Assembly: GCA_963730995.1 (NCBI GenBank)
Contig: CAVSUB010000001.1
Coordinates: 1,302,001 to 1,366,000, forward strand
Length of the DNA stretch: 64,000 nt
Source: CAVSUB01 sp963730995
Lineage (GTDB): Bacteria; Acidobacteriota; Vicinamibacteria; Vicinamibacterales; 2-12-FULL-66-21
Direction of reading: 5' to 3'
The notes beneath the pieces are model-generated. The model did no database searches and was not told where the DNA came from. It saw only the letters and a list, made by a program, of their open reading frames with translations. Shown here piece after piece: positions 44,247-53,651 of this stretch. The position numbers were made by a program, and so were the translations under genes. Positions within the stretch are counted from its first letter, which is position 1. Every line of letters starts with the position of its first letter.

Positions 44247-45074
44247 ATGACCATGCACGATGATCCACTCGTCATTGCCGGCCGGACCTTTCACTCGCGG
44301 CTCATCGTCGGCACCGGGAAATACCCCTCGCACACGATCATGGCGGACGCCCACATGGCGTCGGGCACCGACATGGTGACTGTCGCCGTTCGACGGGTGA
44401 ACCTGACCGATCGCAACCAGGAGTCGCTGCTCGACTTCATCGACACGAAGCGCATCTTCATCCTCCCGAACACGGCCGGATGCTACACGGCGGACGAAGC
44501 GATCCGCACCGCGCACATGGCGCGCGAGGTGGGGCTGTCCAACTGGGTCAAGCTCGAGGTGATTGGCGACGAGCGGACGCTGTTTCCGGACAACGTCGCC
44601 CTCCTCGAAGCGACGCGGGCGTTGGTCCGTGAAGGATTCGTCGTTCTGCCCTACACGAACGACGACCCGGTGGTGTGCCGGAAGCTCGAGGAAGTCGGCG
44701 CCGCGGCAGTGATGCCGCTTGGCGCGCCGATCGGGTCCGGTCTCGGGATTCAGAACATCAACAACATTCGCATCATCCGCGAGCAGGCGCGCGTCCCCGT
44801 CATCGTGGACGCCGGCGTCGGCACGGCGTCGGACGCGGCGATTGCCATGGAACTCGGCGTCGATGGCGTCCTGATGAACACCGCCATCGCGCTGGCCGAG
44901 GATCCGGTGGTGATGGCGGCTGCGATGAAGCTCGGCGTCGAGGCCGGCCGTCTCGCGTACCGGTCGGGGCGCATTCCGAAACGCTCGTACGGGTCGGCGA
45001 GCAGCCCGACGGAAGGCAGAGTCGGTAAGCCCGCACTGATCGCGGCCGCAGCGGGACGGGGGCCTGGCGGATAA
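44247..45074 (+). CDS. thiG: Thiazole synthase ThiG
   Basis: A 275-residue TIM-barrel enzyme forming the thiazole phosphate of thiamin from DXP, dehydroglycine and ThiS thiocarboxylate. It has AGRTFHSRLIVGTGKYPS, the Schiff-base Lys in VKLEVIGDERTLFPD, VMPLGAPIGSGLGIQN and VPVIVDAGVGTASDAAIAMELG. Start either ATG 44247 or ATG 44253; a TAAGAT (44239-44244) lies just upstream, so the transcript may be leaderless. Normal family length. Confidence 0.95.
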   Translation: MTMHDDPLVIAGRTFHSRLIVGTGKYPSHTIMADAHMASGTDMVTVAVRRVNLTDRNQESLLDFIDTKRIFILPNTAGCYTADEAIRTAHMAREVGLSNWVKLEVIGDERTLFPDNVALLEATRALVREGFVVLPYTNDDPVVCRKLEEVGAAAVMPLGAPIGSGLGIQNINNIRIIREQARVPVIVDAGVGTASDAAIAMELGVDGVLMNTAIALAEDPVVMAAAMKLGVEAGRLAYRSGRIPKRSYGSASSPTEGRVGKPALIAAAAGRGPGG

Positions 45075-45232
45075 GTGTTTCGAGCGCGCCAGGCAACGGC
45101 CGCGTCACTGCGGACAGAGTTCGATCGGGATCCCCTCGACCGAGTTGGTGACAGCTATCCTGCAGATCGACGACCGGTCGGGCGCGTGACCACGGAGCGC
45201 GCCGAACGAAGCGTCGCGGAGACCATCCTGTA

Positions 45233-46751
45233 GTGCCGACCGTCGAGGAGAAGCTGCAGCGCCTCGCGAAAGAGCGCGAGGAAGCCGACCGGCGCTACAA
45301 CGAAGCGCTGACCGCTCTCGACAAGGCGGTGACCGGACGGCTCGACGTCCCCGATCCATCGCCCGCCTTCGACGATCATCAGATCGACGCGCTCAACGAC
45401 GCGTGGAACATCCTCCCGGCGCCTCCGACAAGCGGAGGCGTCAAAAGCAGGGTCGTCGACTTCGTGTGGCGGATCGTCTCGCCCTGCTTCCAGCGGCAGC
45501 TGACCTTCAACTCATGGCTCGTCGACCACCTGAATCGCAACCTCGCGGCGGCGCGCGAGGCACATCAGGCAGCCCTCGAGGACGTCGAGGCGATCCGGGC
45601 GCACAGCGGCGCGCTTGTCGAGTTCCAGACGAGGCTGATCCAATACCTGCAGCAGATCACGCTGTACGTCGACACGCGCGACGCGGGCATCCGAAGGCGG
45701 GGCGCTCGTGCTGAATTCCGCGATCAGCGGCCTCGTCGCTGCTGTTGACAAGCGCGCCGAGTCGGCCGCGGCTCGGGACTTGCGCATCGACGCGCGCCTG
45801 GACGCGCTGACCGCGACCGACGAGCATCTCCGCGCCGCGATCAGCGTCGTCCAGCAGGCCACGCTGGTGCTGAAGCGCGAGGTCGGGCGCTTCTCGCCGG
45901 CAGCCGCTCAGCCGTCCGTTCCGTCAGGCGCAGCCCCCGCTTCGCCGACGCCGGCCTTCTCGCCGGCGCTGGACGCCTACAAGTACCTGGCGTTCGAAGA
46001 TCGCTTTCGCGGATCCCGGGAAGACATCAGGGCGCGACTCGAGAGCTATCTGCCCTTCTTCGAGGGTGCATCGGACGTCCTCGACGTCGGCTGCGGCCGA
46101 GGGGAGTTTCTGGAGCTCCTCGGCCGGGCGGGCGTCGCCGCACGCGGCATCGACCTGAATCACGAGATGGTCGAGACCTGCCGCGAAAGTGGACTTGACG
46201 TCACCGAAGCGGACGCTGTGAGTTACCTGTCCTCTGTGCCGGACGAATCCCTTGGCGGGCTGTTCGCCGCGCAGGTCGTCGAACACCTGCAACCCGGCTA
46301 CCTCCTCGCCTTTCTCGAGCTCGCCTTCCACAAGCTCCGGCCGGGCAGCCGGATCGTCCTCGAAACGCTGAACCCTTCGTGCTGGGTCGCATTCTTCGAA
46401 AGCTACATCCGCGACATCACACACGTCTGGCCGCTGCACCCCGAGACGCTGCAATTCCTGGTCGTCGCGAGCGGCTTCACGAGCGCCGACGTCGAGTACC
46501 GGTCTCCGGTCGCGGAGGCGGACAAGCTTCAACCGGTGACGGTGACCGCGGCCGTGGGACCGGTCCTGGCCGACCTCGTCGATTCGTTCAACCTCAACGT
46601 CGAGAAGCTGAACGGCCGGATGTTCACGTTCCTCGACTATGCGGTGGTTGGGAAGAAAGGTTCAGGTTCCAGAGGTTCCAGAGGTTCCAGAGGTTCTGGC
46701 GGTTCCAGAGGTTCTGAGGGTTCAAGGAGTTCCAGGGTGTCCAGGAGTTGA
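45233..46751 (+). CDS. Coiled-coil SAM-dependent methyltransferase, frameshifted, with a repeat-derived Ser/Arg/Gly tail
   Basis: Two adjacent frames read as one ~500-residue protein if a +1 shift near 45700 is corrected. The N-terminal ~250 residues are charged and helical (EEKLQRLAKEREEADRRYNEAL, AAAREAHQAALEDVEAIRAHS), probably a coiled coil. The class I methyltransferase domain has VLDVGCGRGEFLELLGRAGV, GIDLNHEMVETCRE and FAAQVVEHLQPGYLLAFLELA. After DYAVVGKK the frame enters GGTTCCAGA words and encodes GSRGSRGSRG-type residues to the stop. Family and GT4 context suggest glycan methylation, as in O-antigen chain-capping enzymes; this is not proven. Confidence 0.75.
46661..46740. repeat. 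GGTTCCAGA tandem words forming a coding 3' end
   Basis: About eight 9-bp words (GGTTCCAGA, GGTTCTGGC, GGTTCTGAG). Because 9 is a multiple of 3 the array is translated as G-S-R units at the end of the methyltransferase. Confidence 0.85.
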
Positions 46752-46790
46752 CGCCCCGTCCACTCGCGGGTGATCGACGTCCAATCGGAA

Positions 46791-47921
46791 ATGATGATCA
46801 AGACGCTCCTCACGGCCTTCGCGCTCTCGTTGACGTGCATCGCTGGCGGGTCTGCGCAGGCGCAGCGCTCTCCCGCAGCGCCGAGCGGCGATCCGGACAT
46901 CCAGCAGTTGAGCCGGGCGTGGGCAGCACTTGGTGAGAATCGGCTGGACGAAGCGGCAACGCTTGCCGAGCAGGTCGCGGGACGCTCGGCTCTCTTGGCG
47001 CACGAGGCATCCGGGCTGCTGATTCGAATCGAGGCCGCTCGCGATCGCGTCAAGCCGGCGCTCGCCGCGTACGAACGGTGGACGCGACAGTCAGGACGCG
47101 ACGATCGCTTTCTGCTGCATCCGATCGGCCATCGGCTGCTCTCGACGCTCAGCCGCTCGAGCGATCCTGCGGTGCGCGCCGCGGCAACGGCCCGACTCAT
47201 TCGAGCCGGGCTGCAGGGCAATGCGCCCGCGAACGATCAAGACATGACGACCATCGCCGCCCGCGCGGAGGGCGGGGACAGGACCGCTCAGCAGCAGCTT
47301 GCGCAGCTCGTCGCGACGGACGCCGCGGCCGTGCGGGTTGGAACGGTGAAAGCGCTCGCATCGGGCGGCGTGAGCGCGGTTCCGCAACTGACGATGCTGT
47401 TGTCGCATCGGTCACCGGACGTCCGAGGCGCCGCAGTGGAGGCCTTGGGGAATATCGGCGGGCAGGCAGTCAGCCCGCTCCAGGGAATGCGCAACGATCC
47501 CGATCCGTACGTTCGACTGCGGGTCGCGGTGGCGCTCGCGCAGGCAGGCGATCAGGACGCGGTGGCTGCAGTGACCACCGCCCTCGCGAGTCCCGTCGCG
47601 GACATCCGGCTCACCGCCGCTGAAGCCTTCCGCAGCAATCCCACAGAGGCCTCTCGTGCGGCGGTTCGGTCGGCTCTTGGTGAAGCAAACCCTCTCACGC
47701 GAGCGCACGCCGCGGCGCTGCTTGGCGAGTCCGAAGAAAGCACGCGGACGCTGCTCGACCTGCTGAACAGTGAAAACCCGACCGTGAGAGAAGAAGCGGC
47801 CAAGACGGTCGAAGATCGCTTCTCCGAAAACATTCCCATCATTAGAAGCTTGCTCGACAGCCAGGATCCGTGGCTCCAGCTATACGGTGCCGGAGCATTG
47901 CTGTCGCTACCGTCCCGCTAG
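46791..47921 (+). CDS. Secreted HEAT-repeat protein
   Basis: 376 residues from ATG 46791. The signal peptide is MMIKTLLTAFALSLTCIAGG...AQAQ. A helical N-terminal part is followed by four to five HEAT units (AVPQLTMLLSHRSPDVRGAAVEALGN, ISPLQG...DPYVRLRVAVALAQAG, AVTTALASPVADIRLTAAEAF and TLLDLLNSENPTVREEAAKTV). It is a probable periplasmic binding scaffold. It lies between the glycan methyltransferase and the repeat-protein trio, all on the plus strand. No enzymatic motif is visible. Confidence 0.8.
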   Translation: MMIKTLLTAFALSLTCIAGGSAQAQRSPAAPSGDPDIQQLSRAWAALGENRLDEAATLAEQVAGRSALLAHEASGLLIRIEAARDRVKPALAAYERWTRQSGRDDRFLLHPIGHRLLSTLSRSSDPAVRAAATARLIRAGLQGNAPANDQDMTTIAARAEGGDRTAQQQLAQLVATDAAAVRVGTVKALASGGVSAVPQLTMLLSHRSPDVRGAAVEALGNIGGQAVSPLQGMRNDPDPYVRLRVAVALAQAGDQDAVAAVTTALASPVADIRLTAAEAFRSNPTEASRAAVRSALGEANPLTRAHAAALLGESEESTRTLLDLLNSENPTVREEAAKTVEDRFSENIPIIRSLLDSQDPWLQLYGAGALLSLPSR

Positions 47922-47963
47922 TCCTCCGCCCCGCGACATACGCCGGCTCTGCGCGTGATCCTC

Positions 47964-47992
47964 TTTACACGTGGGCGTTTTCTGTCTACCCT
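47964..47992 (+). promoter_or_regulatory. Possible promoter of the first repeat protein
   Basis: TTTACA, 17 bp, TACCCT, giving a leader of about 75 nt. A moderate match read by eye. Confidence 0.35.
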
Positions 47993-48075
47993 AATGCCGC
48001 TCAATCGACACGCCGATACGATCTTGGGGGCGCCTTCACCCAGCGAGTGCGCATTCCCCGCGGAGCTCCTGAACA

Positions 48076-50511
48076 ATGAAGCGTCACCTGTTCGTTTTGT
48101 GCGCTGTCGCACTCGCCTGCACCGCCCGGGCCACACCAGCCTTCGCTCAGGCTTCGGCCCTGGGTTCCAGTTTTGCAATTTACGGTGCCGTCTCCCGCGG
48201 ATCCGCCGTGGCCTACGACACCAGGAACCACGTGTACCTGGTCGTCTCCGCTTACGGAACTGTCAGCGCGCGGTTCGTGTCAGCGGATGGCACCGCGCTC
48301 CCCTACTGCATCAGTTCCGGATCCAACTTCACGGTCGGAGGGGCCGCGTTCGGCCATTTCCCGCGCGTCGGGTACAGCCCGGACGCCAACGGCGGCCTGG
48401 GCGGATTCATGGTCACGTGGCACGAGGGCGACTCGGTCGCCTCCGGTAACGCCGTGCACGCGCGTGCCGTCAGCCTTGCGGGATGCGTCGGTGTGGACCG
48501 CATCATCTCGAACACGATCGACGCCAACGGCGCGGTGATTGGAGGCGACAAAACGTGGTGGGAGGCGGGCCCGGCCATCGCCTACTCGACGAGGTCGCAG
48601 CGCTGGCTCGTCGTCTGGCGGTCGATCGTCTCGGCCGACGGACAATTCAACGACGTCAACGGCCGCATCCTCGATCTGAGCGGCCAGCCCCTGGGCTTTT
48701 CGCCCGTCAAGGTCACGTACTCGAGCGGCTACGAAGACAACCCCTCTGTCGCGTACAACCCCACGACCGACGAGTTCCTGGTGACCTATTCCGGTGAGGA
48801 CGGCATATCACCGTATGTCGCTGCCAAGCGCGTGACGTCCGCAGGAATCGTGGGTCCGGGGTACGTGCTCTCCCGGGCGAGTGGCACCTACATCACGGAC
48901 ACGACGTACGTCGCTTCGACCGGCAACTATTTCTCGGCCTGGCACCAGGTCCCGGGCGGCGCGACGGGCTACGTCGTGAACGGAGTGACCGGCGCGCCCG
49001 AAGGCGCCCCGATCCCGCTCTCGACGCGCTTCACAGCGAACGATGCGATGAGCGTCGCCTACAACGCCCTGAGCGGAACGTCGTTCCTCGTGTCGCACGA
49101 CCAGCTCACGTCGGAGGATGGCGGGTTCGAGATCTCAGCGGCGGGTGTGCCGAGCGCCGGATTCGGCACCACGAGCATCGGCGGCAAGGGGAACTACTAC
49201 CCGAGGATCGCGGCCAGCTCCGTCGACAAGCGATGGATGATGGTGACGGCCAACAACTTCGCGGCGATCTTCGGACAGTTCATCTCGTCGACCAGCGCGT
49301 CTGCCGCACCGCCTCCGGCGGCTCCACCCGCGCCGACGGCTGTCCCGGTGACCGTCACGGGCCTCCCGGCGAATGTGATCCTTCCAGTCAACGAGGGTAC
49401 CGGCATCACGTGGACGGCAGTGACCTCCGGCGGCACCGGCCCGTTGTCGTATCAGTTCATGCGGTACACGGAAGGTGTCGGCTGGACCACCGCCCAGGCC
49501 TACAGTTCCAACCGCACGTACACCTGGTTCCCGTCCGCCGGCACCCACGCGGTGCAGGTCTGGGTGAAGAGCGCGGGGTCTTCGGCCGCCTACGACGCAT
49601 ACCTCGGCAGCGGTACGTTCACCGTCCTCGCTCCGGCGCCGCAGGTGATGTCTCTCAATTCGAGTATGTCCTCTCCCGTGCCGCTGAACGCGCCGGTCAC
49701 TTTTACGGCGGCTGCCACCGGTGGAGGGTCGACCCAGTACAAGTTCCTGATCTACACAACCGCCGGCGGTTGGGTCGTCGGCCAGGACTACAGCGCGAGC
49801 AGGGCTTTTACGTGGTATCCGCCGGTGGGGCTGAACGCGGTGCAAGTCTGGGTGCGTACGGCTGGTTCTGCGGCCGCGTATCAGGACTGGATGTCCACCG
49901 GCATGTTCAACGTCGCGGTGGCACCGGTCAGATTGAGCGCCCTGTTGTCGAACGCCCCGAGCACCGTCCCGCCGACGTTTACACAGACATGGACCGCGTA
50001 CGCCTCGGGCGGCGCCGGACCCCTCGAATACAAGTTCTTCCGGTATGACGTCGGGGCGAACACGTGGTCCGTCCTCCGCGACTGGTCCACCAGCAACCAG
50101 GCGACCTGGACGCCCGGGACGGCGAACAGCGGCTGGCATTCGCTCCAGGTCTGGGTGAGGTCGGTCGGCGCCAACGTAGCCTGGGAAGACTGGCGGGCCT
50201 CCGACACCTTCCTCGTCACCGCCTCCGGCGGCCTGACGCTGACGGCGAACCGCTCGTTGAACGGCTTGAAGGCAGGCGACCTGGTCACGTGGACAGCGAA
50301 CGTCGTGGGCGGCTCAGGCCCCTGGGAGTACCAGTTCATCGCCTTCGACGGAACATCCTGGCGACTCCTCCAGGGATACAACGCCCAGAACACCTTCTCG
50401 TGGTACCCGCCGGCCGGCACCTGCGCCGTGCAGGTCTGGATTCGAGCAGCCGGTTCGCACGCCTACTGGGAACGCTATTCGGGGTCCGGCTATTTCCTCG
50501 TAAACCCCTGA
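48076..50511 (+). CDS. Secreted protein A: propeller-like N-terminus plus four copies of a novel ~95-residue repeat
   Basis: 811 residues. A signal peptide (residues 1-25) precedes a ~380-residue region with recurring strands such as AIAYSTRSQRWLVVWRS, SVAYNPTTDEFLVTYSGEDG and SVAYNALSGTSFLVSHD, probably a beta-propeller. An Ala/Pro linker (~405-424) leads to four repeats filling 425-811. Each repeat follows P-x-TWTA-x(3-5)-SGG...YKFxxY...GWxVxxDYSxSxxxTWxPxxGxxAVQVWVRxxGSxxAYxxW...F-V. The last reads WEYQFIAFDGTSWRLLQGY and ends FLVNP at the stop. Aromatic spacing recalls Y_Y_Y-type beta sandwiches, but I do not recognise the family. It is the first of three consecutive proteins sharing the repeat; a surface or extracellular role is inferred. 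Confidence 0.8.
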   Translation: MKRHLFVLCAVALACTARATPAFAQASALGSSFAIYGAVSRGSAVAYDTRNHVYLVVSAYGTVSARFVSADGTALPYCISSGSNFTVGGAAFGHFPRVGYSPDANGGLGGFMVTWHEGDSVASGNAVHARAVSLAGCVGVDRIISNTIDANGAVIGGDKTWWEAGPAIAYSTRSQRWLVVWRSIVSADGQFNDVNGRILDLSGQPLGFSPVKVTYSSGYEDNPSVAYNPTTDEFLVTYSGEDGISPYVAAKRVTSAGIVGPGYVLSRASGTYITDTTYVASTGNYFSAWHQVPGGATGYVVNGVTGAPEGAPIPLSTRFTANDAMSVAYNALSGTSFLVSHDQLTSEDGGFEISAAGVPSAGFGTTSIGGKGNYYPRIAASSVDKRWMMVTANNFAAIFGQFISSTSASAAPPPAAPPAPTAVPVTVTGLPANVILPVNEGTGITWTAVTSGGTGPLSYQFMRYTEGVGWTTAQAYSSNRTYTWFPSAGTHAVQVWVKSAGSSAAYDAYLGSGTFTVLAPAPQVMSLNSSMSSPVPLNAPVTFTAAATGGGSTQYKFLIYTTAGGWVVGQDYSASRAFTWYPPVGLNAVQVWVRTAGSAAAYQDWMSTGMFNVAVAPVRLSALLSNAPSTVPPTFTQTWTAYASGGAGPLEYKFFRYDVGANTWSVLRDWSTSNQATWTPGTANSGWHSLQVWVRSVGANVAWEDWRASDTFLVTASGGLTLTANRSLNGLKAGDLVTWTANVVGGSGPWEYQFIAFDGTSWRLLQGYNAQNTFSWYPPAGTCAVQVWIRAAGSHAYWERYSGSGYFLVNP

Positions 50512-50543
50512 CCGCATTCAGGCAGGACGCCGCAAGCCGTTTC

Positions 50544-50571
50544 GAGGGCGGGGTCTCCGGACCCCGCCCAC
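50544..50571. repeat. Dispersed palindromic element, copy 5
   Basis: A perfect hairpin GGGCGGGGTC-TCCG-GACCCCGCCC downstream of protein A. It lacks clear TGTAG/CTACA ends but has the same core. Confidence 0.55.
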
Positions 50572-50744
50572 TAGCCTTCCGCCAGCCGGTGTCTCTGGCA
50601 AGACTATTCCCTGATTTCCGCAAGCAAGAGCGGGGTTTGCGAGGGCTCGAGGAGCCCTCCTGGAACTGCCCAGGGACGGTGGCAGCCGTTATTGTAGAGC
50701 TCGGTTGATTACGGCTGAGACACCAACTACAATTCGACTGGCTT

Positions 50745-50750
50745 TATAAT
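50745..50750 (+). promoter_or_regulatory. TATAAT box upstream of protein B
   Basis: A perfect -10 hexamer 30 bp before ATG 50781. The matching -35 is poor. It suggests that protein B has its own promoter. Confidence 0.4.
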
Positions 50751-50780
50751 CCATTCCCGGTCTGCCTCGGGCTCCCCTAT

Positions 50781-53651
50781 ATGTTCATTTCTGCTGCTCG
50801 CGCGCGGAGCGCGCTCGATGGATTTGTCGCTCTCGGGGTCATCGTCCTCGTCGGGCTGACGCTCACGTCCTCCCTCGTCGGCAGCCAGATCGTCCAGGCA
50901 CATGAGACCTCCGGGGATGCTGCGGGGGGTGGCCCGTTCGTAAGCCTGTCCCTGAACGAAGGCGGCGGCACGGTCGCGGCCGACGCATCGGGCAACGGCA
51001 ACACCGGCACGCTCCTGAATGGTCCCTCCTGGACAACGGGCAAGTCAGGGGGCGCTCTGAGCTTCGACGGGATCGACGACACGGTTTACATCGCCAACTC
51101 CTCCACCCTCAACAGCGCGACGACCGGCATCACCGTGGCGGCGTGGGTCTATCGCGCAGCCAACCAGTCGGGCGGCGTCGCCGTGATTTCGCGCGAGCTG
51201 GGCACGACCTTCTACGAGCACTTCTATTTCGGGTTCGAGGACGGCAAGTACCGCTGGTTCGTCAACACGACGAGCGGCTACTCGGACACCACGGTCGGTG
51301 GGCAGGCTCCGCTGGGGCAGTGGGTGTACGTCGTAGGCACGTACGACGGGACGGACGTCAAGCTGTACGCGAACGGCAACCTCCAGTTCACGAGTCCCCA
51401 CTCGGGAGCGCTCTCCGGCGATATCACCGGGATCACGATCGGCGCCAGCCACAACGATGCCTCCCATTCGCCGGTCGAGGCCTTCAACGGCAAGATCGAC
51501 GAGGTCAACATCTACGGCCAGGCGCTGACGGCGTCGGAAGTCCTCCAGTCGTATCAGGCCGCCGCCGGAATCGCCGACGCGCCGCCGTCAGTCGCCATCG
51601 CGACTCCGGCGGCCGGTGGCTCGGTGCAGGGAACGTTCACCGCGACGGTCGCCGCCGCGGATGACGTCGGCGTCGCTGGCGTCCAGTTCCTCCTGGATGG
51701 CGTCGGTGTGGGCGGCGAGGACACGTCACTGCCGTTCACGGCCACGATCGACACATACCGCTATCCCGAGGGCCTCCACACCCTGACGGCTGTCGCGCGC
51801 GATACGTCGGGCAACTTCGCGACGTCGCCGGGCAGCTCGGTGGTGTTCGACAACATCGCGATCCTGCCGATGGGTGATTCGCTCACGTACGGCTACGTCG
51901 ACGACGGCAATCCCGACAACGAAGTCGGCGGTTACCGGCGGTATCTCTGGGAAAGGCTCCGGGGCGACGGCATCACGAACGTCAACTTTGTGGGCTCGCA
52001 GGCCAACGGGATTTCGACGATCGACCGCGATCACGAGGGCCATGGGGGCTGGCGCATCGACGACATGGAAGCCGCGGCGGGCGGATGGCTGAACGCTTCG
52101 CAGCCGGACATCATCCTGCTCCTCGCCGGAGCGAACGACATCATCCAGGGGTATTCGACGTCGCTCGCCCTGAGTCGCATGAGTCTGCTCCTGGACAAGA
52201 TCCACACCTTTCGGCCGAGCGCACGGGTCATCGTCGCGAACCAGCCGGGCGCGCGAGCGAATCAGGACAGCACGTTCAGTAACGTGACGCCAGCGGCGAT
52301 AAGCGCGTTCAACAGCGGGCTCGTACCGCTCGTCAACAATCGGGCGGCGCAGGGCTGGAACATCTCCCTGATCGATGCGTTCGGATCCGCGGGCATCGAT
52401 CGAAGCGCCGCCTCGCCGGACTACAGCATCGACGGGATGCACTTGAGCCTCGCCGGGTACAACAAGCTCGCCAGCCTGTGGTATTCGGCTCTCAATCTCG
52501 GTGCGGCCGATGCCGCGGCGCCGAGCGTCCCGTCCGGACTCACCGCGACACCGGTGTCTGCCTCCCAGGTCAATCTGGCGTGGAGTCCGTCCACGGACAA
52601 CGTCGGTGTGACGGGCTACCAGGTCTTCCGAAATGGCGCATCGATCGCGACGACACCGGCCACGTCGTATCAGGACTCCGGGCTCGCGTCGAACACGACG
52701 TACTCGTATAGCGTCCTCGCGTACGACGCCGCCAACAATCAGTCGTCACCGTCGGCGGCCGCTTCCGCGGTCACCGGATCCGCGCCACGTATTACCTCGT
52801 TCGGCTGGGACGTCAATTTCCCGGCACCGTGGACCGTGCCGATCACGTTTACCGCGCACGCTTCGGGCGGGGCGTCACTCGAATACAGGTTCCTCACCTA
52901 TTCAACGGCAACGGGCTGGGTCGTCCGGCAGGAATACAGCGGCGCCAACGCCCTCACCTGGTTCCCGCCGCAGGGCGACAACGCCGTGCAGGTCTGGGTC
53001 CGGGCCGTGGGGTCATCGTCGGCGTACCAGGACTGGTCCGGAACCGGCGTCTTCGGCGTCGTCTCCAGCGCGCCCAAGTTGACAGGCCTCGTGCCGAACG
53101 TGCCGTTCCCGGCATCGCCGGCGACGCCCCAGACCTGGACGGCCGTCGCTTCAGGGGGCGTCGGAACGCTGGAGTACAAATTCCTGCGCTACGACATGGG
53201 CGCGAATGCCTGGTCCGTCCTGAGGGATTGGTCCACCAGCAACCAGGCGAGCTGGACGCCGGGTGTGTCGAACAGCGGCTGGCATTCGCTACAAGTGTGG
53301 GTGAGAACGGTCGGTTCGGGCGCGGCGTGGGAAGACTGGCGCGCAACGGACTACTTCCTCGTGACCGGAGCCACCGCGCTGGCGCTGACGCCGAATCGCT
53401 CGATGAGCGGGCTGAGGGTAGGCGACCTCATCACATGGACCGGCACCGTCACGGGTCCGGGATCCTGGGAGTATCAGTTCATCACGTTCGACGGAACGAG
53501 CTGGAGAGTGATGCAGCCGTACTCCTCGGTTCAGACGTTCTCCTGGTTTCCACCAGCCAGTACGTGTGCCGTGCAGGTGTGGATTCGCGCGGCAGGCTCG
53601 CATGCCTACTGGGAGCTCTATCAGGCCGCCAGCTTCGTCGTGAATCCCTGA
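50781..53651 (+). CDS. Secreted protein B: LamG, Ig-like, SGNH hydrolase, FN3 and three novel repeats
   Basis: 956 residues. Domains in order: N-terminal membrane/signal segment (15-37); LamG/concanavalin-like (~52-258; VAADASGNGNTGTLL, FDGIDDTVYI, KIDEVNIYGQALTASEV); bacterial Ig-like (~268-360). Then an SGNH/GDSL esterase (~362-575) with Ser367 in GDSLTYGY, GGWRIDDM, GANDI and Asp551/His554 in DGMHLSLAGY, so the triad is complete. FN3 (~580-668) is followed by three copies of the novel repeat to the end (WEYQFITFDGTSWRVMQPY, ending FVVNP). The last two repeats closely match those of protein A. A secreted carbohydrate esterase/deacetylase anchored by binding repeats is plausible; the substrate is unknown. 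Confidence 0.85.
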   Translation: MFISAARARSALDGFVALGVIVLVGLTLTSSLVGSQIVQAHETSGDAAGGGPFVSLSLNEGGGTVAADASGNGNTGTLLNGPSWTTGKSGGALSFDGIDDTVYIANSSTLNSATTGITVAAWVYRAANQSGGVAVISRELGTTFYEHFYFGFEDGKYRWFVNTTSGYSDTTVGGQAPLGQWVYVVGTYDGTDVKLYANGNLQFTSPHSGALSGDITGITIGASHNDASHSPVEAFNGKIDEVNIYGQALTASEVLQSYQAAAGIADAPPSVAIATPAAGGSVQGTFTATVAAADDVGVAGVQFLLDGVGVGGEDTSLPFTATIDTYRYPEGLHTLTAVARDTSGNFATSPGSSVVFDNIAILPMGDSLTYGYVDDGNPDNEVGGYRRYLWERLRGDGITNVNFVGSQANGISTIDRDHEGHGGWRIDDMEAAAGGWLNASQPDIILLLAGANDIIQGYSTSLALSRMSLLLDKIHTFRPSARVIVANQPGARANQDSTFSNVTPAAISAFNSGLVPLVNNRAAQGWNISLIDAFGSAGIDRSAASPDYSIDGMHLSLAGYNKLASLWYSALNLGAADAAAPSVPSGLTATPVSASQVNLAWSPSTDNVGVTGYQVFRNGASIATTPATSYQDSGLASNTTYSYSVLAYDAANNQSSPSAAASAVTGSAPRITSFGWDVNFPAPWTVPITFTAHASGGASLEYRFLTYSTATGWVVRQEYSGANALTWFPPQGDNAVQVWVRAVGSSSAYQDWSGTGVFGVVSSAPKLTGLVPNVPFPASPATPQTWTAVASGGVGTLEYKFLRYDMGANAWSVLRDWSTSNQASWTPGVSNSGWHSLQVWVRTVGSGAAWEDWRATDYFLVTGATALALTPNRSMSGLRVGDLITWTGTVTGPGSWEYQFITFDGTSWRVMQPYSSVQTFSWFPPASTCAVQVWIRAAGSHAYWELYQAASFVVNP

